DNA from: Welwitschia mirabilis
Lineage: Eukaryota > Gnetophyta > Gnetopsida > Welwitschiales
Direction: 5' to 3'
DNA: 46,479 nucleotides
Assembly (NCBI GenBank): GCA_051453625.1
Contig: JBOZIK010000001.1
Span: 238,539,369 to 238,585,847, forward strand
Below, in pieces: positions 11,249 through 24,000 of the stretch (position 1 is the first letter of the stretch; every line of letters starts with the position of its first letter). The notes under the pieces were generated by a model, which was given only the letters and a program-made list of their open reading frames with translations, did no database searches and was not told where the DNA came from. The position numbers and the translations under genes were made by a program.

Positions 11249-11790
11249 TCATTTTTTTATTATAGATTCATGTAGTGGATGACCTCCCTTAAAGTGTGAC
11301 TTTTCATTTGTTGTTAACAGTTGGACTTTCTTACAAACTAAGGGTTCTAGTTCTTCTTCATTCCAATCTAAAAGATCATTTTTTGAATGCTCAAAATTGG
11401 ATATATTAAAAGCTAGTAAGTTTTCAATTTCAAATGGACCGTCATAAAGTATAGGTTCATGTGACATTATCCATGTTTCTTTAAGCAAATGATGTTGTAG
11501 GAATGAGACTAGTTTAATTTATTTTCTATATCCCATTCATCACTAGATCTTTTTTAGCTATATCAAAAACTCTAATTAAAAACNNNNNNNNNNNNNNNNN
11601 NNNNNNNNNNNNNNNNNNNNNNNNNNNNNNNNNNNNNNNNNNNNNNNNNNNNNNNNNNNNNNNNNNNNNNNNNNNNNNNNNNNTTTGAATGCTCAAAGTT
11701 AGATATATTAAAAGCTAGTAAGTTTTCAATTTCAAGTGGATTGTCATAAAGTGTAGGTTCATGTGACACTAGCCATGTATTTTTAAGCAA
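11249..11790 (-). pseudogene. Gypsy protease-RT linker, duplicated across a gap
   Basis: Two overlapping versions of the same linker segment read LKETWIMSHEPILYD and LKNTWLVSHEPTLYD, each followed by ENLLAFNISNFEHS. They lie at 11249-11488 and at 11684-11790, on either side of the 100-N gap at 11584-11683. The segment lies between protease and RT and has no catalytic role that I can name. Similarity of the two versions is about 90% by eye. As at the other gaps, the left contig ends inside the right contig's sequence. Confidence 0.6.
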
Positions 11791-11828
11791 ATGATGTTGT
11801 AGGAATAAGGCTGGTTTGATTTTATTTT

Positions 11829-12300
11829 CTATATCCCATTCATCACTATGTCTTTTTCAGCTACATTAAAAACTCTAATTAAAAACTTTTTATTCCCTAG
11901 GTGACACTCTCTCATCCTATTTCTTATATCGATAATGCAATGGACAATTACATAGAAGGCTCTTCCTAGAAGTAATGGGTAACCTCTGTTATGTTCGACC
12001 TTGATTATAACCACATCTATCAAGTAGAATGCCTTTTTAATTTAAATCACTAAATCTTTTATAACTCCTAAGGATTTCTTAACTACTATATCTATTAATT
12101 TTAAGATAATCTGAGTAGGCTCTATTCTACCTCCTAAACCAAGTATCTTACAAATGTGTAATGATATAATATTAACACTCGCTCTAATGTCAATTAAATC
12201 CTTTTTGATTATTTTTTCCTCTATTCTAATACTAACTATTGATACCTCTTGATCCTTAAATTTTGGAGATTTTTATAATTCTAAGTTTGTAAGAGATTAA
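11829..12300 (-). pseudogene. Gypsy aspartic protease remnant, copy 1
   Basis: The minus strand reads KKDLIDIRASVNIISL, with the catalytic Asp codon at 12189-12191, then ICKILGLGGRIEPTQIILKL, then AFYLIDVVIIKVEH, then PLLLGRAFYVIVHCIIDIRN. This matches the plant gypsy protease pattern LIDLGASVNLLP...LGLGE..PT...LQLADR...P.G..EDV...V......VDF.VLD...ILGRPFL.T....I. The DSG/DLG triad has become DIR, which should abolish activity. The element would use this enzyme to cut its own Gag-Pol. The open C-terminal part is 11829-12023. Confidence 0.8.
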
Positions 12301-12478
12301 GATAAAGGACTTTCCTAGGAATAATTTGTTTTTATTTTCTTCTTATTTAGTCTTTCCATATCTTAGAATACTTTGGGTNNNNNNNNNNNNNNNNNNNNNN
12401 NNNNNNNNNNNNNNNNNNNNNNNNNNNNNNNNNNNNNNNNNNNNNNNNNNNNNNNNNNNNNNNNNNNNNNNNNNNNNN

Positions 12479-12830
12479 ATTTGAATCACTAAATCTTTTA
12501 TGACTCCTAAGGATTTCTTAACTAATGTGTCTATTAATTTTAAGATAATCCGAGTAGACTCTATTCTACCTTCTAAACCAAGTATCTTACAAATGTGTAA
12601 TGGTATAATGTTAACACTCGTTCTAATGTCAATTAAATCCCTTTTAATTTTATTTTTCCCTATAATCTAATACTAACTATTGATACCCCTTGATCCTTAA
12701 ATTTTGGAGATTTTTGTAATACTTAGTTTGCGAGAGATTGAGATAAAGAACTTTGCTAGGAATAATTCGTTTTTATTTTCTTCTTATTTGGTCTTTCCAT
12801 AGCTTGGAATACTTTGGGTTTTCTTACAAA
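12479..12830 (-). pseudogene. Gypsy protease remnant, copy 2
   Basis: Same segment as 12035-12378 (protease start and the gag-protease junction), beginning at the right edge of the 100-N gap at 12379-12478. Differences are scattered substitutions and small indels. It then continues into gag-protease linker sequence that copy 1 lacks, because copy 1's contig ends at the gap. Best read as an overlapping contig end. Confidence 0.65.
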
Positions 12831-12934
12831 AGTTTCTAGAATGATAAGTTTATACTCATATTTTACATCAAGATTTTAATATGTTCATCAAAAGTTGGAT
12901 TAGTATTAAGCCTATCAAGCCAAAGGGTTCTTTT

Positions 12935-14480
12935 CTATTTATTGAGAAGGGTTTTTCTCTTTACTTTTGTCATAAGAAAGGAAGTTATGATTTTCTAATA
13001 TTTTGATGGCCTCTTCTTCCTCATCATCTCTAGTGTTATTTTGGGAGGTTTATGCTTCAGAATGAGGAGGGTTTACTTCATTTCCACTTCATGTTATAAT
13101 CTTACAATCTTTACTTACTTCATTAGGATTTGGTAGAGGTTATGTTGCTAATGATTCTTATGGCCTTTGGTTTACTAACATGATTTTTTAAAGGACATTT
13201 AGTAAGTTTTCAATGTTGGAGTTTGCTTTTTCTTATAATTTCCCAAGTTAATTTATAGAATTTCTAAGTGAATTATTTTAATGTTAAAAATTTAATGAAC
13301 TTGATTGAAAGTTTGAATTTTCAAATCATCTTTTAAAAGGTTGAAGATTGGTTTAAAAAATTTTCAATTTTGTCAAAGGTTTGAAAACTAAATTGTTTAT
13401 ACATCCTAGGTTGTGATTGGTTTTGGTTCTGGTTTGGTTTTGGAAGTTTGAAAATTTTTTATTAAAAGAATAAGCTTGTTCATATATTCTTTTCTTGTAG
13501 GTTGATAGGAGTGGACAATCCTTGTGGTTATGTAATAGTTGNNNNNNNNNNNNNNNNNNNNNNNNNNNNNNNNNNNNNNNNNNNNNNNNNNNNNNNNNNN
13601 NNNNNNNNNNNNNNNNNNNNNNNNNNNNNNNNNNNNNNNNNTTGAGAAGGGTTTTTCTCTTTACTTTTGCCATAAGAAAGGAAGTTATGGTTTTCTAATA
13701 TTTTGATGTTTTCTTATTCCTCATCATCTCTAGTGTTGTTTTGGGAGGTTGATGCTTCAGAAAGAGGAGGGTTTACTTCATTTCTACTTCATGTTACAAT
13801 CTTTACTTACTTCATTAGGATTTGGTAGAGGTTGTATTACTAATTATTCTTATGGTCTTTGGTTTACTAATGTGATTTTTTGAAGGACATTTAGTAAGTT
13901 TTCAATNNNNNNNNNNNNNNNNNNNNNNNNNNNNNNNNNNNNNNNNNNNNNNNNNNNNNNNNNNNNNNNNNNNNNNNNNNNNNNNNNNNNNNNNNNNNNN
14001 NNNNNNATTTCTACTTCATTTTACAATCTGTACTTACTTCATTAGGATTTGGTAGAGGTTGTATTACTAATTTTTCTTATGGTCTTTTGTTTACTAATGT
14101 GATTTTTTGAAGGACATTTAGTAAGTTTTCAATGTTTGAGTTTTTTTTTTCTTGTAATTTCCTAAGTTAATTTGTAGAATTTCTAAGTGAATTATTTTAA
14201 TGTTAAAAATTTAATGAACTTAGTTGAAAGTTTGAATTTTCAAATTAGCTTTTAAAAGGTTGAAGATTGGTTTAAAAATTTTTCAATTTGTTGTCAAAGG
14301 TTTGAAAACTAAATTGTGTATACATCCTAGGTTATGATTGGTTTTTGTTCTGATTTTTTTTAAAAGTTTGAAAATTTTTTATTGAAACCATAAGCTTCTT
14401 CATATATTCTTTTCTTATAGGTTGGTAGTAGTGGACAATCCTTATGGTTATGTAATAGTTGTCTTCACATAAGTCACATG
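12935..14480 (-). pseudogene. Gypsy gag 3' region, represented two to three times
   Basis: Minus-strand sequence encoding an acidic stretch (NNTRDDEEEE), a KILENHNFLS segment and, further right, an Asn/Gln-rich segment (NFQTFKKNQNKNQS). The latter resembles the Asn/Gln-rich linker after the zinc knuckle in plant Athila/Tat gag. The same sequence appears at 12935-13541, at 13642-13906 and at 14007-14461, separated by two 100-N gaps (13542-13641 and 13907-14006). Frames are broken in all copies. Confidence 0.55.
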
Positions 14481-15670
14481 TTGGCAAAATAATCTTTTTA
14501 GTTGGTGATTTTCCATTTAGAATCATCTCTGTATATTTCTTTAAAGTTGTTATAAAGTTTTTAATCAAATTTACAGGTTTGATTTCTTCTTGATCTACCT
14601 CCTTCTCTTGTTTTACTTTTTTTAAATCTTTGATTATTTGTCCTATAGCATACTTATCTCTCAATGTCAGTTTTAACCAAGTTTGGCTTACCTCAATAAG
14701 TTNNNNNNNNNNNNNNNNNNNNNNNNNNNNNNNNNNNNNNNNNNNNNNNNNNNNNNNNNNNNNNNNNNNNNNNNNNNNNNNNNNNNNNNNNNNNNNNNNN
14801 NNNNNNNNNNNNNNNNNNNNNNNNNNNNNNNNNNNNNNNNNNNNNNNNNNNNNNNNNNNNNNNNNNNNNNNNNNNNNNNNNNNNNNNNNNNNNNNNNNNN
14901 NNNNNNNNNNNNNNNNNNNNNNNNNNNNNNNNNNNNNNNNNNNNNNNNNNNNNNNNNNNNNNNNNNNNNNNACTCTTTTCAGTTGGTGATTTTGCATTTA
15001 GAATCATCTCTATATATTTCTTTAAAGTTATTGTGAAGTTTTTAATCAAATTTATAGGTTTGATTTCTTCTTGATCTACCTCCTTCTCTTGTTTTAATTT
15101 TTTTAAATCTTTCATGATTTATCCTACAACATAGTTATTTCTCAATGTCAGTATTAACCAAGTTTGGCTCACCTCAATAAGTTCTTCTAATATTTTCTAG
15201 GCATTTTCTAATGNNNNNNNNNNNNNNNNNNNNNNNNNNNNNNNNNNNNNNNNNNNNNNNNNNNNNNNNNNNNNNNNNNNNNNNNNNNNNNNNNNNNNNN
15301 NNNNNNNNNNNNNNNNNNNNNNNNNNNNNNNNNNNNNNNNNNNNNNNNNNNNNNNNNNNNNNNNNNNNNNNNNNNNNNNNNNNNNNNNNNNNNNNNNNNN
15401 NNNNNNNNNNNNNNNNNNNNNNNNNNNNNNNNNNNNNNNNNNNNNNNNNNNNNNNNNNNNNNNNNNNNNNNNNNNNNNNNNNNNNNNNNNNNNNNNNNNN
15501 NNNNNNNNNNNNNNNNNNNNNNNNNCAACATAATGGGAAAAATGACCATATAGGTACAATCACTAATTCTTTTCTTTCTATTTCCAGAGGTAAGAATTAA
15601 CTTTTCAACATCTGTAATGTATTGGAGGAGATCCTCATCGTTTTTGCCACTAAAGATGGAATAAGCCATT
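14480..15670 (-). pseudogene. Gypsy gag remnant
   Basis: On the minus strand, a frame starting with ATG at 15669 reads AYSIFSGKNDEDLLQYITDVEKL, the common gag opening FSG.DDEDP..W...E. It runs into a 312-N gap (15214-15525). Left of the gap are LIEVSQTWLKLTLRDKYAIG, a Lys/Glu-rich stretch (LKKVKQEKEVDQEEIKPVNL) and ILPTCDLCEDNYY, where Cys-X2-Cys looks like half of a zinc knuckle whose His and last Cys are degraded. The Lys/Glu stretch is present twice (about 14480-14702 and 14972-15182) around the 269-N gap. Confidence 0.6.
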
Positions 15671-16020
15671 AAATTTTTTTAATTCAAAATCATCTCCTAA
15701 GGGTAAATCAAAAGGAGTTTGTATTTCATGCTTTTTATTGGCTAATAGGTCTTTGAGAAGATTTTAATTAGAAGAAGGGATTGAAGGCTCTATGACTTGT
15801 TTTTGTTTTTTTCATAATGTTTGACATCTTAAAACTATCTTCTTCTAAATTATCTTCTAAAACATTTTCTTTCATGGAATTAGCTTCTGAAAAGATGAAC
15901 TCAGAAGGGATTCTTTATGCACTTTGGGATTGTGTACCTAATTTTAATTCAAAGTTAAACACTTCTTTTCTGATATTCTCTTCTATTAGAAACCTTTCAC
16001 TTTGATATTTCTTTCTCGAA
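15671..16020. other. Transposon flank, no gene seen
   Basis: AT-rich sequence next to the gag start of the minus-strand gypsy element. A 62-codon open frame on the plus strand (15817-16005) is Ser/Leu-rich low-complexity sequence and is not supported as a gene. The element's 5' untranslated leader may lie here, but I could not place a convincing primer-binding site. Confidence 0.4.
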
Positions 16021-18842
16021 TTGATTATATCATAGCATACCCCAGACAAAAAATAATAAAAATAAAATTAAAAATAACTAACAGTCTTCCTTTTGGTCAT
16101 GGGAACGACATAGGTGATGTCAATACAAAAAAAGAGTAGTGTATTACTAAACTTAAAGAAAATTGCCATAAGTAAAAATTAGCCTATCATCCACCTTGTT
16201 GTGTAGACAACAGAGAAGACAATGGTTATTTTAATTCTACTATAAATACAAAAAGAAAAATTTAGAGATAGAAACTAAACTAGAAAATCTGTATTGTTAT
16301 TCTGAATATTGTTTGAATGACACAGGAAATAACAGACTGTTGTTATAGTACTAGAAAAATCAAAAAATGTAAACAGAAAATCTATGATTATTAAATAGAA
16401 ATACAATGTTACTATAGATAAATATTTAAATTAAACTCTGATTTACTCATCTGAATAATGACACTCCTCATGCTTCTCAGTAGCCTTTCCAGGCACTAAA
16501 TCATTTTAATCAAAAATAGATATATTACAAAATACAATAGACTAGTATAGATGGAAGTGATCCAAATGTCATAAACCCATTAAAAGCATGCNNNNNNNNN
16601 NGAAGGATAATTGATTTTAAAAGAAAATACTATAATTCAAGAAAATAAACATGCAATGTAATGCAAATGCAATCTAAATTAGATGAACACCTATCTAATT
16701 ACCAAATCGACATGTCAAGAAGATTGATCCTATATAACTTAAATCAGTAAAGTAAACTATTGCTAACTAAGACTAACTTAAGCTATCAAGTAAGTTGAAT
16801 AAAATGTAATACAAAATGCTTCTAAACTAATATCATCAACCTTAACCAAGGTTACCCTTAAGACCTATGTCATTAATGAGACTATCACCAAATCAAGAAT
16901 AACATAAATTATAAGGGATATAAAAAGGTATTGATTACAAAATGAAATAAAGTTTATATTATAAATCAAACTAACATATAATTTATAAAAAATTTACATC
17001 TCAATGAAGGATGCATAGCCTCACATCAAGGAAATATCAATTTGCAGCTACCCAAGATGCTCTACTATCCTTCAATCTTTTATTATGAGAATTTTTAGTG
17101 CATCAAAGATGATATGTAAAGAAAGCATGACCGTCACTTAAAATGTGTTAAAAACATGCTCAATTTATAGAAAGAAATAGATGCAATACATGAAAGTTTT
17201 CCAGCCATTTCAAGTGTCATCCTGACTGTCATGGGAATAACACCTACGATGATCACACATGAGTTAACAATTATCATCCTTCATGTCATAGGGATGAAAC
17301 TAGGAATGAAACTTCTTTAGAAAATAATAATTCATTAGTTCCAACTTTAGTCCACATCAGCATCCCCATATAACTTGCATAGTCTTGTCGTTCTACCTCT
17401 CATGGGAATGATGGTCGGGATGATGGTNNNNNNNNNNNNNNNNNNNNNNNNNNNNNNNNNNNNNNNNNNNNNNNNNNNNNNNNNNNNNNNNNNNNNNNNN
17501 NNNNNNNNNNNNNNNNNNNNNNNNNNNAGTTGAATAAAATATAATACAAGATGCTTCTAAATAATATCATCAACCTTAGCCAAGGTTACCCTTAAGCCAT
17601 ATGTCATTAATGAGACTATCACCAAATCAAGAATAACATAAACCATAAGGGGTATAAAAAGGTATTTAATGAATACAAGAAATAGAGTTTGTATTATAAA
17701 TCAAACCAGCATTCAGCTTATAAAGCATCTGCACCTCAATAAAGGATGCTCAGCCCAACACCAAGGAAATGTCTTTCTGTAACTACTCAAGATGGATCTC
17801 CCACCCTTTAATCTCTTGTCATGATAATTTTGAGTGCAACAAATATGATAGAAGGATCAAAGGAGGTATTTATTTATACAACAAATAAAGCATAGCCATC
17901 ACTCAAAATGCTCTAAAAAACATTCTTAATTCATTAAAAGAAATAGATGAAATGAATGCAAGTTGGCCAACTGTTTTAGTGTCATCTCGACTATTGTTGG
18001 AAAGACACCTGGGATGATGATAGATGAGTCATTAGTTGTTATCTTGCATGTCATGGAAATGACACTAGGGACGACACCTTTTTGAAATAAAAAACTCATT
18101 GGCACAAGTTATAGTCCGTGTTATCACCCTAAAATAGCATTGTCGTCTTGTTTATCGTGGAGATTATAGAGGGGATAATAGTCTTTCTTNNNNNNNNNNN
18201 NNNNNNNNNNNNNNNNNNNNNNNNNNNNNNNNNNNNNNNNNNNNNNNNNNNNNNNNNNNNNNNNNNNNNNNNNNNNNNNNNNNNNNNNNTTCATGAGAAT
18301 TTTAAATGCAACAAATATGATAGAAGGATCGAAGGAGGTATTTATTTATACAGCAAAGAAAGCATAACCATCATTCAAAATGTGCTAAAAACATTCTTAA
18401 TTCATTAAAAGAAATAGATGAAATGAATGAAAGTTGGCCAACTGTTTTAGTGCCATCTCGACTGTTGTTGGGAAGACACCTTGGATGATGATAGATGAGT
18501 CATTAGTTGTTGTCTTACATGTCATGGGAATGACACTAGGGACAACACCTTTTTGGAATAAAAAACTCATTGGCACCAGTTCTAGTCCATGTTAGAACCC
18601 TAAAATAGCATTATTGTCTTGTTTATCATGGAGATTATAGAGGGGACAATAGTCTTTCTTATCTTTTTATTTTAAGAGAAGTCTACCTTTTACATCATTA
18701 ATCTTCCTTCAAAGCACTTAGTATCAAAATATGCTTGAAATGCCTCTAAACATGTTAAAAATTATGTGTTTCTATGATGATCCCATTAATTCTTTATGAT
18801 CATGAAAATTACATGTAAACTTATATAAATGTCCTACAAAAT
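16021..18842. repeat. Non-coding repeat region with recurring TCATGGGAATGAC-like words
   Basis: No coding sequence seen. Words such as TCATGGGAA(C/T)GACA recur near 16098, 17230, 17400, 18050 and 18525. A ~700-bp block at 16790-17427 reappears at 17528-18190, and its right half again at 18290-18660, each time across a 100-N gap. The position just upstream (in element orientation) of the gypsy gag start makes a decayed LTR or leader plausible, but no LTR termini were found. A 10-N gap lies at 16592-16601. Confidence 0.5.
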
Positions 18843-18942
18843 NNNNNNNNNNNNNNNNNNNNNNNNNNNNNNNNNNNNNNNNNNNNNNNNNNNNNNNNNN
18901 NNNNNNNNNNNNNNNNNNNNNNNNNNNNNNNNNNNNNNNNNN

Positions 18943-20850
18943 CAAAATAACTCATAATACCTCATTAAATACATACAATTTAGCAGCACACCAGTGTGAT
19001 CTAATACCAATCCCTATACTCTAAGGCTTTTATTATTTTATGTCATTCATTGATGACTACTTATAAATAGCTAGGGTGTACTTTATGATTTTAAAGTGTT
19101 ATGATTTGTAAATCTTTAAAGTTTCGGCAAGAGTATAAGAGGAATCAAAATGTGAGATAAAAACTTTTCACTCTGATAATGGTGGTTAATACATGTCTAC
19201 AAAATTCAAGGATTGTCTCACTTTAGAAGACATTCAACATCTAAATATTTTCCTAGTAACACTTCAACAAAATGGCATTTCTAATAGATTCAATCAAACC
19301 GTTTTAGATATGGCACGATCTATGATTTATTTATACGATTTTAAAATCTATTTCTAACATGAAGCTGTGAACACCACATTGTATCTAAAAAATTATATTG
19401 AACATTATTCTAAAAAGGGATCTTTCCTACAGAAAATTAATATGGTTACAAGCTACCTCTATAACACCTTCATGTGTTTGGATGTAAATGTTATGTTCAT
19501 ATCCCTAATAAATATCATGATTATCTTGGTTTACATGCTTATGTTAACATATTTATTGGTTATTCATCAAGTCAAAAGAGATATCATGTATACCTTCCCA
19601 AGCATTGCAAAATTATTATTTATCATGATGTTAACTTCTTAAAAACCTCATGAAATGATTTTTATTTTGATTCTTCCAAGCTATGTCTTTCATTCCAATT
19701 CATAATAAATCTAAATTCTTAATATCCTATAGTTGAGAGGGGAGATGTATCCATAAATGCTCTAATTCCTTCTAGTTTAATTAAATAATTTACATTATAG
19801 CCTGTTAAAATTAAGTAATTTTATACATGTATTACTTATAAGCCTAGTTCTAACAGTAATGCATTGAATAGTTCTATTAGAATTGCTGATAATGTTTAAA
19901 GACAAATAAAAAGCACTTGATTAGGGACTACTCTATAAGATGTTCATGATGATGAAAAGAAAAAGAAATAGAACTAGGCAAAGCTCATATACATCTAATG
20001 AGGATTATGATGAGTTTCATCTAACTATTAGTGATAAATAAACCTCTTTGAAAGACATCATTTTACATAACCAGTTGATTCAAGTCATGAAAGAAGTATA
20101 CTATGCACTTGTAGTAAATGGTATAGGAAGGTTTATCCATAAAATTAAGGAAGTTATACAAGATGAACTTATTGCACTAGTACACCATCTAACCATGGAA
20201 CTAACAACTAATACTTCAATGAAGCCACTTAATCAAGAAAAGTTCTTAAATTTTCAATCAAAGATAGGATTGAATATGAGTTAATACAACTTATTATGCT
20301 ATACATATTGGAATTTATTTAACTTTTGAATTTTATTTTTGAAGCCACTCTCTATCCTAGTACTATAAGATGTGTAGTACAAATTTGATCTTGTACTATG
20401 AGTTGTGTAGTACATTTTGTCCTAGCATTACAGGGTGCGTAATTCATCATGACGTCCTATCTACTATGAGATGTGTAGTAATAAATTGACTACTTCTGTA
20501 AATAAGTGGTTTTCTTATGTGGTAATTCCTTTTTAGAAGATTTTATTATAGGCCATATTTCTAAGGTTGTCCTTTAGGAACTTCAGTTTTCTTAGAAAAG
20601 AGTGTATTTCCACATTAAAGGGGAATTTCTAGGGCATTGATAATTCACATCATGGTATTTTTCCTTGTAAAAGCAATCTTTAGCACTAAAATAAGTGTGA
20701 TAAATAAAATTATTGTATTGGAAATTCGATTCTAGCATTTTCTTGTCATTTCTTTATTATTATGATTTCCTATAATATTTTATTTGATTCATGTTTCATA
20801 TTTGAAATTTCCTTTCTAAAATGTTATTGGAATATTTTTGAACTAAATGT
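18943..20850 (+). mobile_element. Ty1/copia remnant A (integrase to RT start)
   Basis: In plus-strand order: the integrase motif SDNGG at 19172-19186, followed by a stop where the family has Glu; then LQQNG near 19263-19277, where the expected VAER has become ISNR so the catalytic Glu is lost; then DMARSMIYLYDFK and EAVNTTLYLKN. Next comes the integrase-RT linker, in which FGCK...VHIPNK and FIGYSSSQK can be read near 19475-19580 across frame changes. The RT entry (VMKEVYYALVVNGI, like AM.EEYDAL..NGTW) is at about 20080-20125. The rest of RT and RNase H are absent. Integrase-before-RT order defines copia. Confidence 0.85.
20355..20489 (+). repeat. Minisatellite-like array of ~31-37-bp units
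   Basis: Four imperfect tandem units built on TCCTAGTACTATGAGATG followed by TGTAGTACA and a TTGA end lie downstream of the copia A RT start. Unit lengths are about 34, 31, 33 and 37 bp. An equivalent array follows copia B at 23495-23629, so the array belongs to the repeat family and arose before the two copies separated. Confidence 0.6.
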
Positions 20851-20889
20851 ATGTGAGTGAGCATATACCTCTTTAACAAAACATGAATT

Positions 20890-23800
20890 ATTGATATTGG
20901 TGCCATCATGCACATGAGTTAGAGGCAAGATTATTTTGATGATTTTGTTTAAGCACTTAGAAAATTCTATTTAGTAGATAGAACTCTAGTTTTAGTGGAA
21001 GGATATGGTTTGGTTACACTTGACTTGATATATCTTACTCCATAAACTGTGTTAAATATTCTATATGTTTTCTCATCAAGTTCTTATCTTATTTTACTTG
21101 CAACCTAAATGATAAAANNNNNNNNNNNNNNNNNNNNNNNNNNNNNNNNNNNNNNNNNNNNNNNNNNNNNNNNNNNNNNNNNNNNNNNNNNNNNNNNNNN
21201 NNNNNNNNNNNNNNNNNAAAACATGAATTATTGATATTAGTGCCATCATGCACATGAGTTAGAGGCAAGATTATTTTGATGATTTTGTTGAAGCACCTAG
21301 AAAATTCTATTTAGTAGATAGAACTATAGTTTTAGTGGAAGGATATGGTTTGGTTACACTTGACTTGACATAGCTTACTTCATAAACTATGTCAAATATT
21401 CTATATGTTTTCTCATTAAGTTCTTATCTTATTTTACTTACAACATAAATGATAAAATACCATTCTATCTCTATGGCAAGAACTTAATCAACATTTATGA
21501 TAATGATTAGAATATTATCATGAAGGGCTACATGGATGGGAATCTTGTACATCTTCAAGGTTGTATCAAGATATGAGAGATTGTCTAGGCTACTTCATAA
21601 AACAACATTTTCCCTCACTACTATGGTGTGCATAAGGAAGACATCCTACTAATTGTAAATTTAACATAACGTATGAGAATGATCATTGGCTTCTTCCATT
21701 CATCTACAATAGTTTTCATAATGTAAATTTCATATTATAGAAATAGGAACTTGATAGCATTTTACACTAAGAAAATGGGAAACTAATCACAAATTTTCAC
21801 TCATTCACAATGGTCTATGTGATCTAATATTGATGCTTACACTCCAAAGCTTTTATTATTTTATATTACTTATTAAAGACCGCTCATGAATGGCTAGGGT
21901 CTACTTTATGACTTTAAAGTCTTTGAAAATCTTTAGAGTTTTTAAGAAAAGAGTGAAAAAGGAATTAGAATGTAAGATAAAAATCCTTACTTTGATAAAT
22001 ATGATGAATACACATCTACAAAATTCAAGGACTATCATTCTTTAAAAGGCATTTTAATCCATTATGGATATGGCATGATCTATGAATTATTTTTATTATT
22101 TTAAAATCTAGCTCTGACATGAAGCTATGAGCATCATGGCATATTTCAACAATCGCATTGGACATTACTATGAAAAGGGTATCTCTCCTACTAAAACTTT
22201 ATATGATTACAAGCTAACTCTGTAACATCTTCATGTGTTTGGATACAAATACTATGTCCATATCCCCAGTGAATATCATGATAATATTGGTGTACATTCT
22301 CATTTTGGCATATTTATTGGTTATTCATCAAGCTAAAAGAGATATATTATGTACCTTCTTGAGCGTTACAAAATTATTATTTCATGTAATGCCATCTTCT
22401 CAAAAACCTTATAAAACAATTCTTAGTTTAATCCTTCTAGGTTGCATGCTTTCTTTCACCCCATAATGGTTTTAGATGGTTAATATTTTATAGTTGAGAG
22501 GGCAAATGTGTCCATTAATGTCTTAATTCCTTCTAGTCAAATTAAAATGTCCATGTTATAACTTATCAAATTTGAGCAATTTTTTGCACCTATAACTTAT
22601 GGTTATGGTTCTAATAGTAACATACTGAATAGTCCTATCAAAAATGCTGATAATGTTAGAAGAAAAATACAAAGCACTTTCTTAGAGCCTACTCTAGAAG
22701 ATGTTCATGATGATGAAAATGGCTATACTAGAACTAAACAAATCTCATATACATCTATTAAGGATGATGATGAACTTCATCTAACTATTAATGGTAAACT
22801 AATCTATTTTATATACATAATTCTACATAACAAGTGGATCCAAGCCATGAAATACAAATACCATGTACTTGTACAAAATGGTACATAGAGGTTGGTCCAT
22901 AAACTTAATGAACTTATATAGCCTGAAGTTATTGCACTAATACACCATCCAAGTGTAGAACTAATAACTAATACTCCAATAAAACCACTTGATCGATAAA
23001 AGTTCATAAATTTTTAGTTAAAGATAGGATCGATTATGAGATAATATAACTCAGTGTGCTATACATATCAGGCTTTATTTGGCTTTTGGAGTCTCTTTCT
23101 AAAGCCACTCTCTATCCTAGTACTATGGNNNNNNNNNNNNNNNNNNNNNNNNNNNNNNNNNNNNNNNNNNNNNNNNNNNNNNNNNNNNNNNNNNNNNNNN
23201 NNNNNNNNNNNNNNNNNNNNNNNNNNNNAAATACATAATTCTACATAACCAGTGGATCCAAGACATGAAAGAAGAATACCATGTACTTGTACAAAATGGT
23301 ACATATAGGTTGGTCCATAAAATTAATGAACTTATATAGCCTGAAGTTATTGCACTAATACACCATCCAAGTGTAGAACTAACAAGTAATACTCCAATAA
23401 AACCACTTGATCAAGAAAAGTTCATAAATTTTTAGTTAAAGACAGGATTGATTATGAGATGATATAACTTAGTGTGCTATACATCACTCTTGAATCCTAG
23501 TACTATGAGATGTGTAATACAATTTTGACCTTGTATTATAAGTTGTGTAGTACATTTTGTTTCAGCATTATAGGATGTGTAATGCATAATGAAGTCCTAT
23601 TTTCTCTGAGATGTTAGCAATAAGTTGACTAATTCTACAAAGAAGTGTCTCCCTCATGTGATAATTCCTTTTTAGGAGGTTTTATTGTAAGCTGCATTCC
23701 TAAGTTTTTCCTCTAGGAACTTTAGTTTCCTTAGAAAAAGGTGCATTCCCATATTAAGAGGGAATTTCTAGGGCACTAATAACTCACATTTTGGTGCTAA

Positions 23801-24000
23801 CCTAGGGAAATATTAAAAACCCTAGTGTAAACCCTTATTATGTGTCAAATAGCAAGCTATAATGTCAAAATAAATACAAGAAACAAAATCATTATTTTGG
23901 AAATCAAATTTTAGCGTTTTTTATTCTTTATTACTCATTTTGATTTCTTGAAATATTTTATTTGATTTATGTTTTACATTTGATATTTCCTTGCTAAAAT
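20890..24000 (+). mobile_element. Ty1/copia remnant B (protease to RT start)
   Basis: Begins with a copia protease. DIGAIMHM at about 20901-20924 (family DSGAS.HM, Ser replaced) is followed by LVEGYGLVTL and LNILYVFS (family G.G.V.L and L.DVLYVP). This segment is present again at 21218-21458 after the 100-N gap at 21118-21217. An integrase remnant parallel to remnant A follows at about 21960-22470, the RT entry at about 22820-22900 (again at 23229-23330 after the 23129-23228 gap), and then a minisatellite-like tail at 23495-23629. All frames carry stops. Structure and tail match remnant A, so the two are related copies in tandem orientation. Confidence 0.8.
23495..23629 (+). repeat. Minisatellite-like array, second copy
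   Basis: Counterpart of 20355-20489 behind copia remnant B. The units are the same but with extra substitutions and a shortened last unit (GAGATGTTAGCAA where the other copy has GAGATGTGTAGTAA). Confidence 0.55.

Larger units (their letters stand above)
7198..16020 (-). mobile_element. Decayed Ty3/gypsy LTR retrotransposon, internal region
   Basis: Read on the minus strand, the domain order is gag-like (15.67-13.4 kb), aspartic protease (about 12.2-11.8 kb), a protease-RT linker, reverse transcriptase (about 11.2-9.7 kb), RNase H (9.4 and 8.9 kb) and an integrase zinc finger (8.4 kb). The RT-RNaseH-integrase order defines Ty3/gypsy. The RNase H and linker motifs resemble plant Athila/Tat-type elements. 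All domains contain stops and frame changes, so the copy is dead. At least eight N gaps interrupt it, most with the same sequence on both sides, so its apparent length is inflated. The leftmost part (7198-7440) is open for 80 codons but not recognisable. Confidence 0.85.

Noticed and set aside
16021-16060. Primer-binding site for the minus-strand gypsy element (minus strand TGGGGTATGCTATGATA)
   Set aside because: It resembles the usual TGGTATCAGAGC only loosely, and no LTR end was found beside it.
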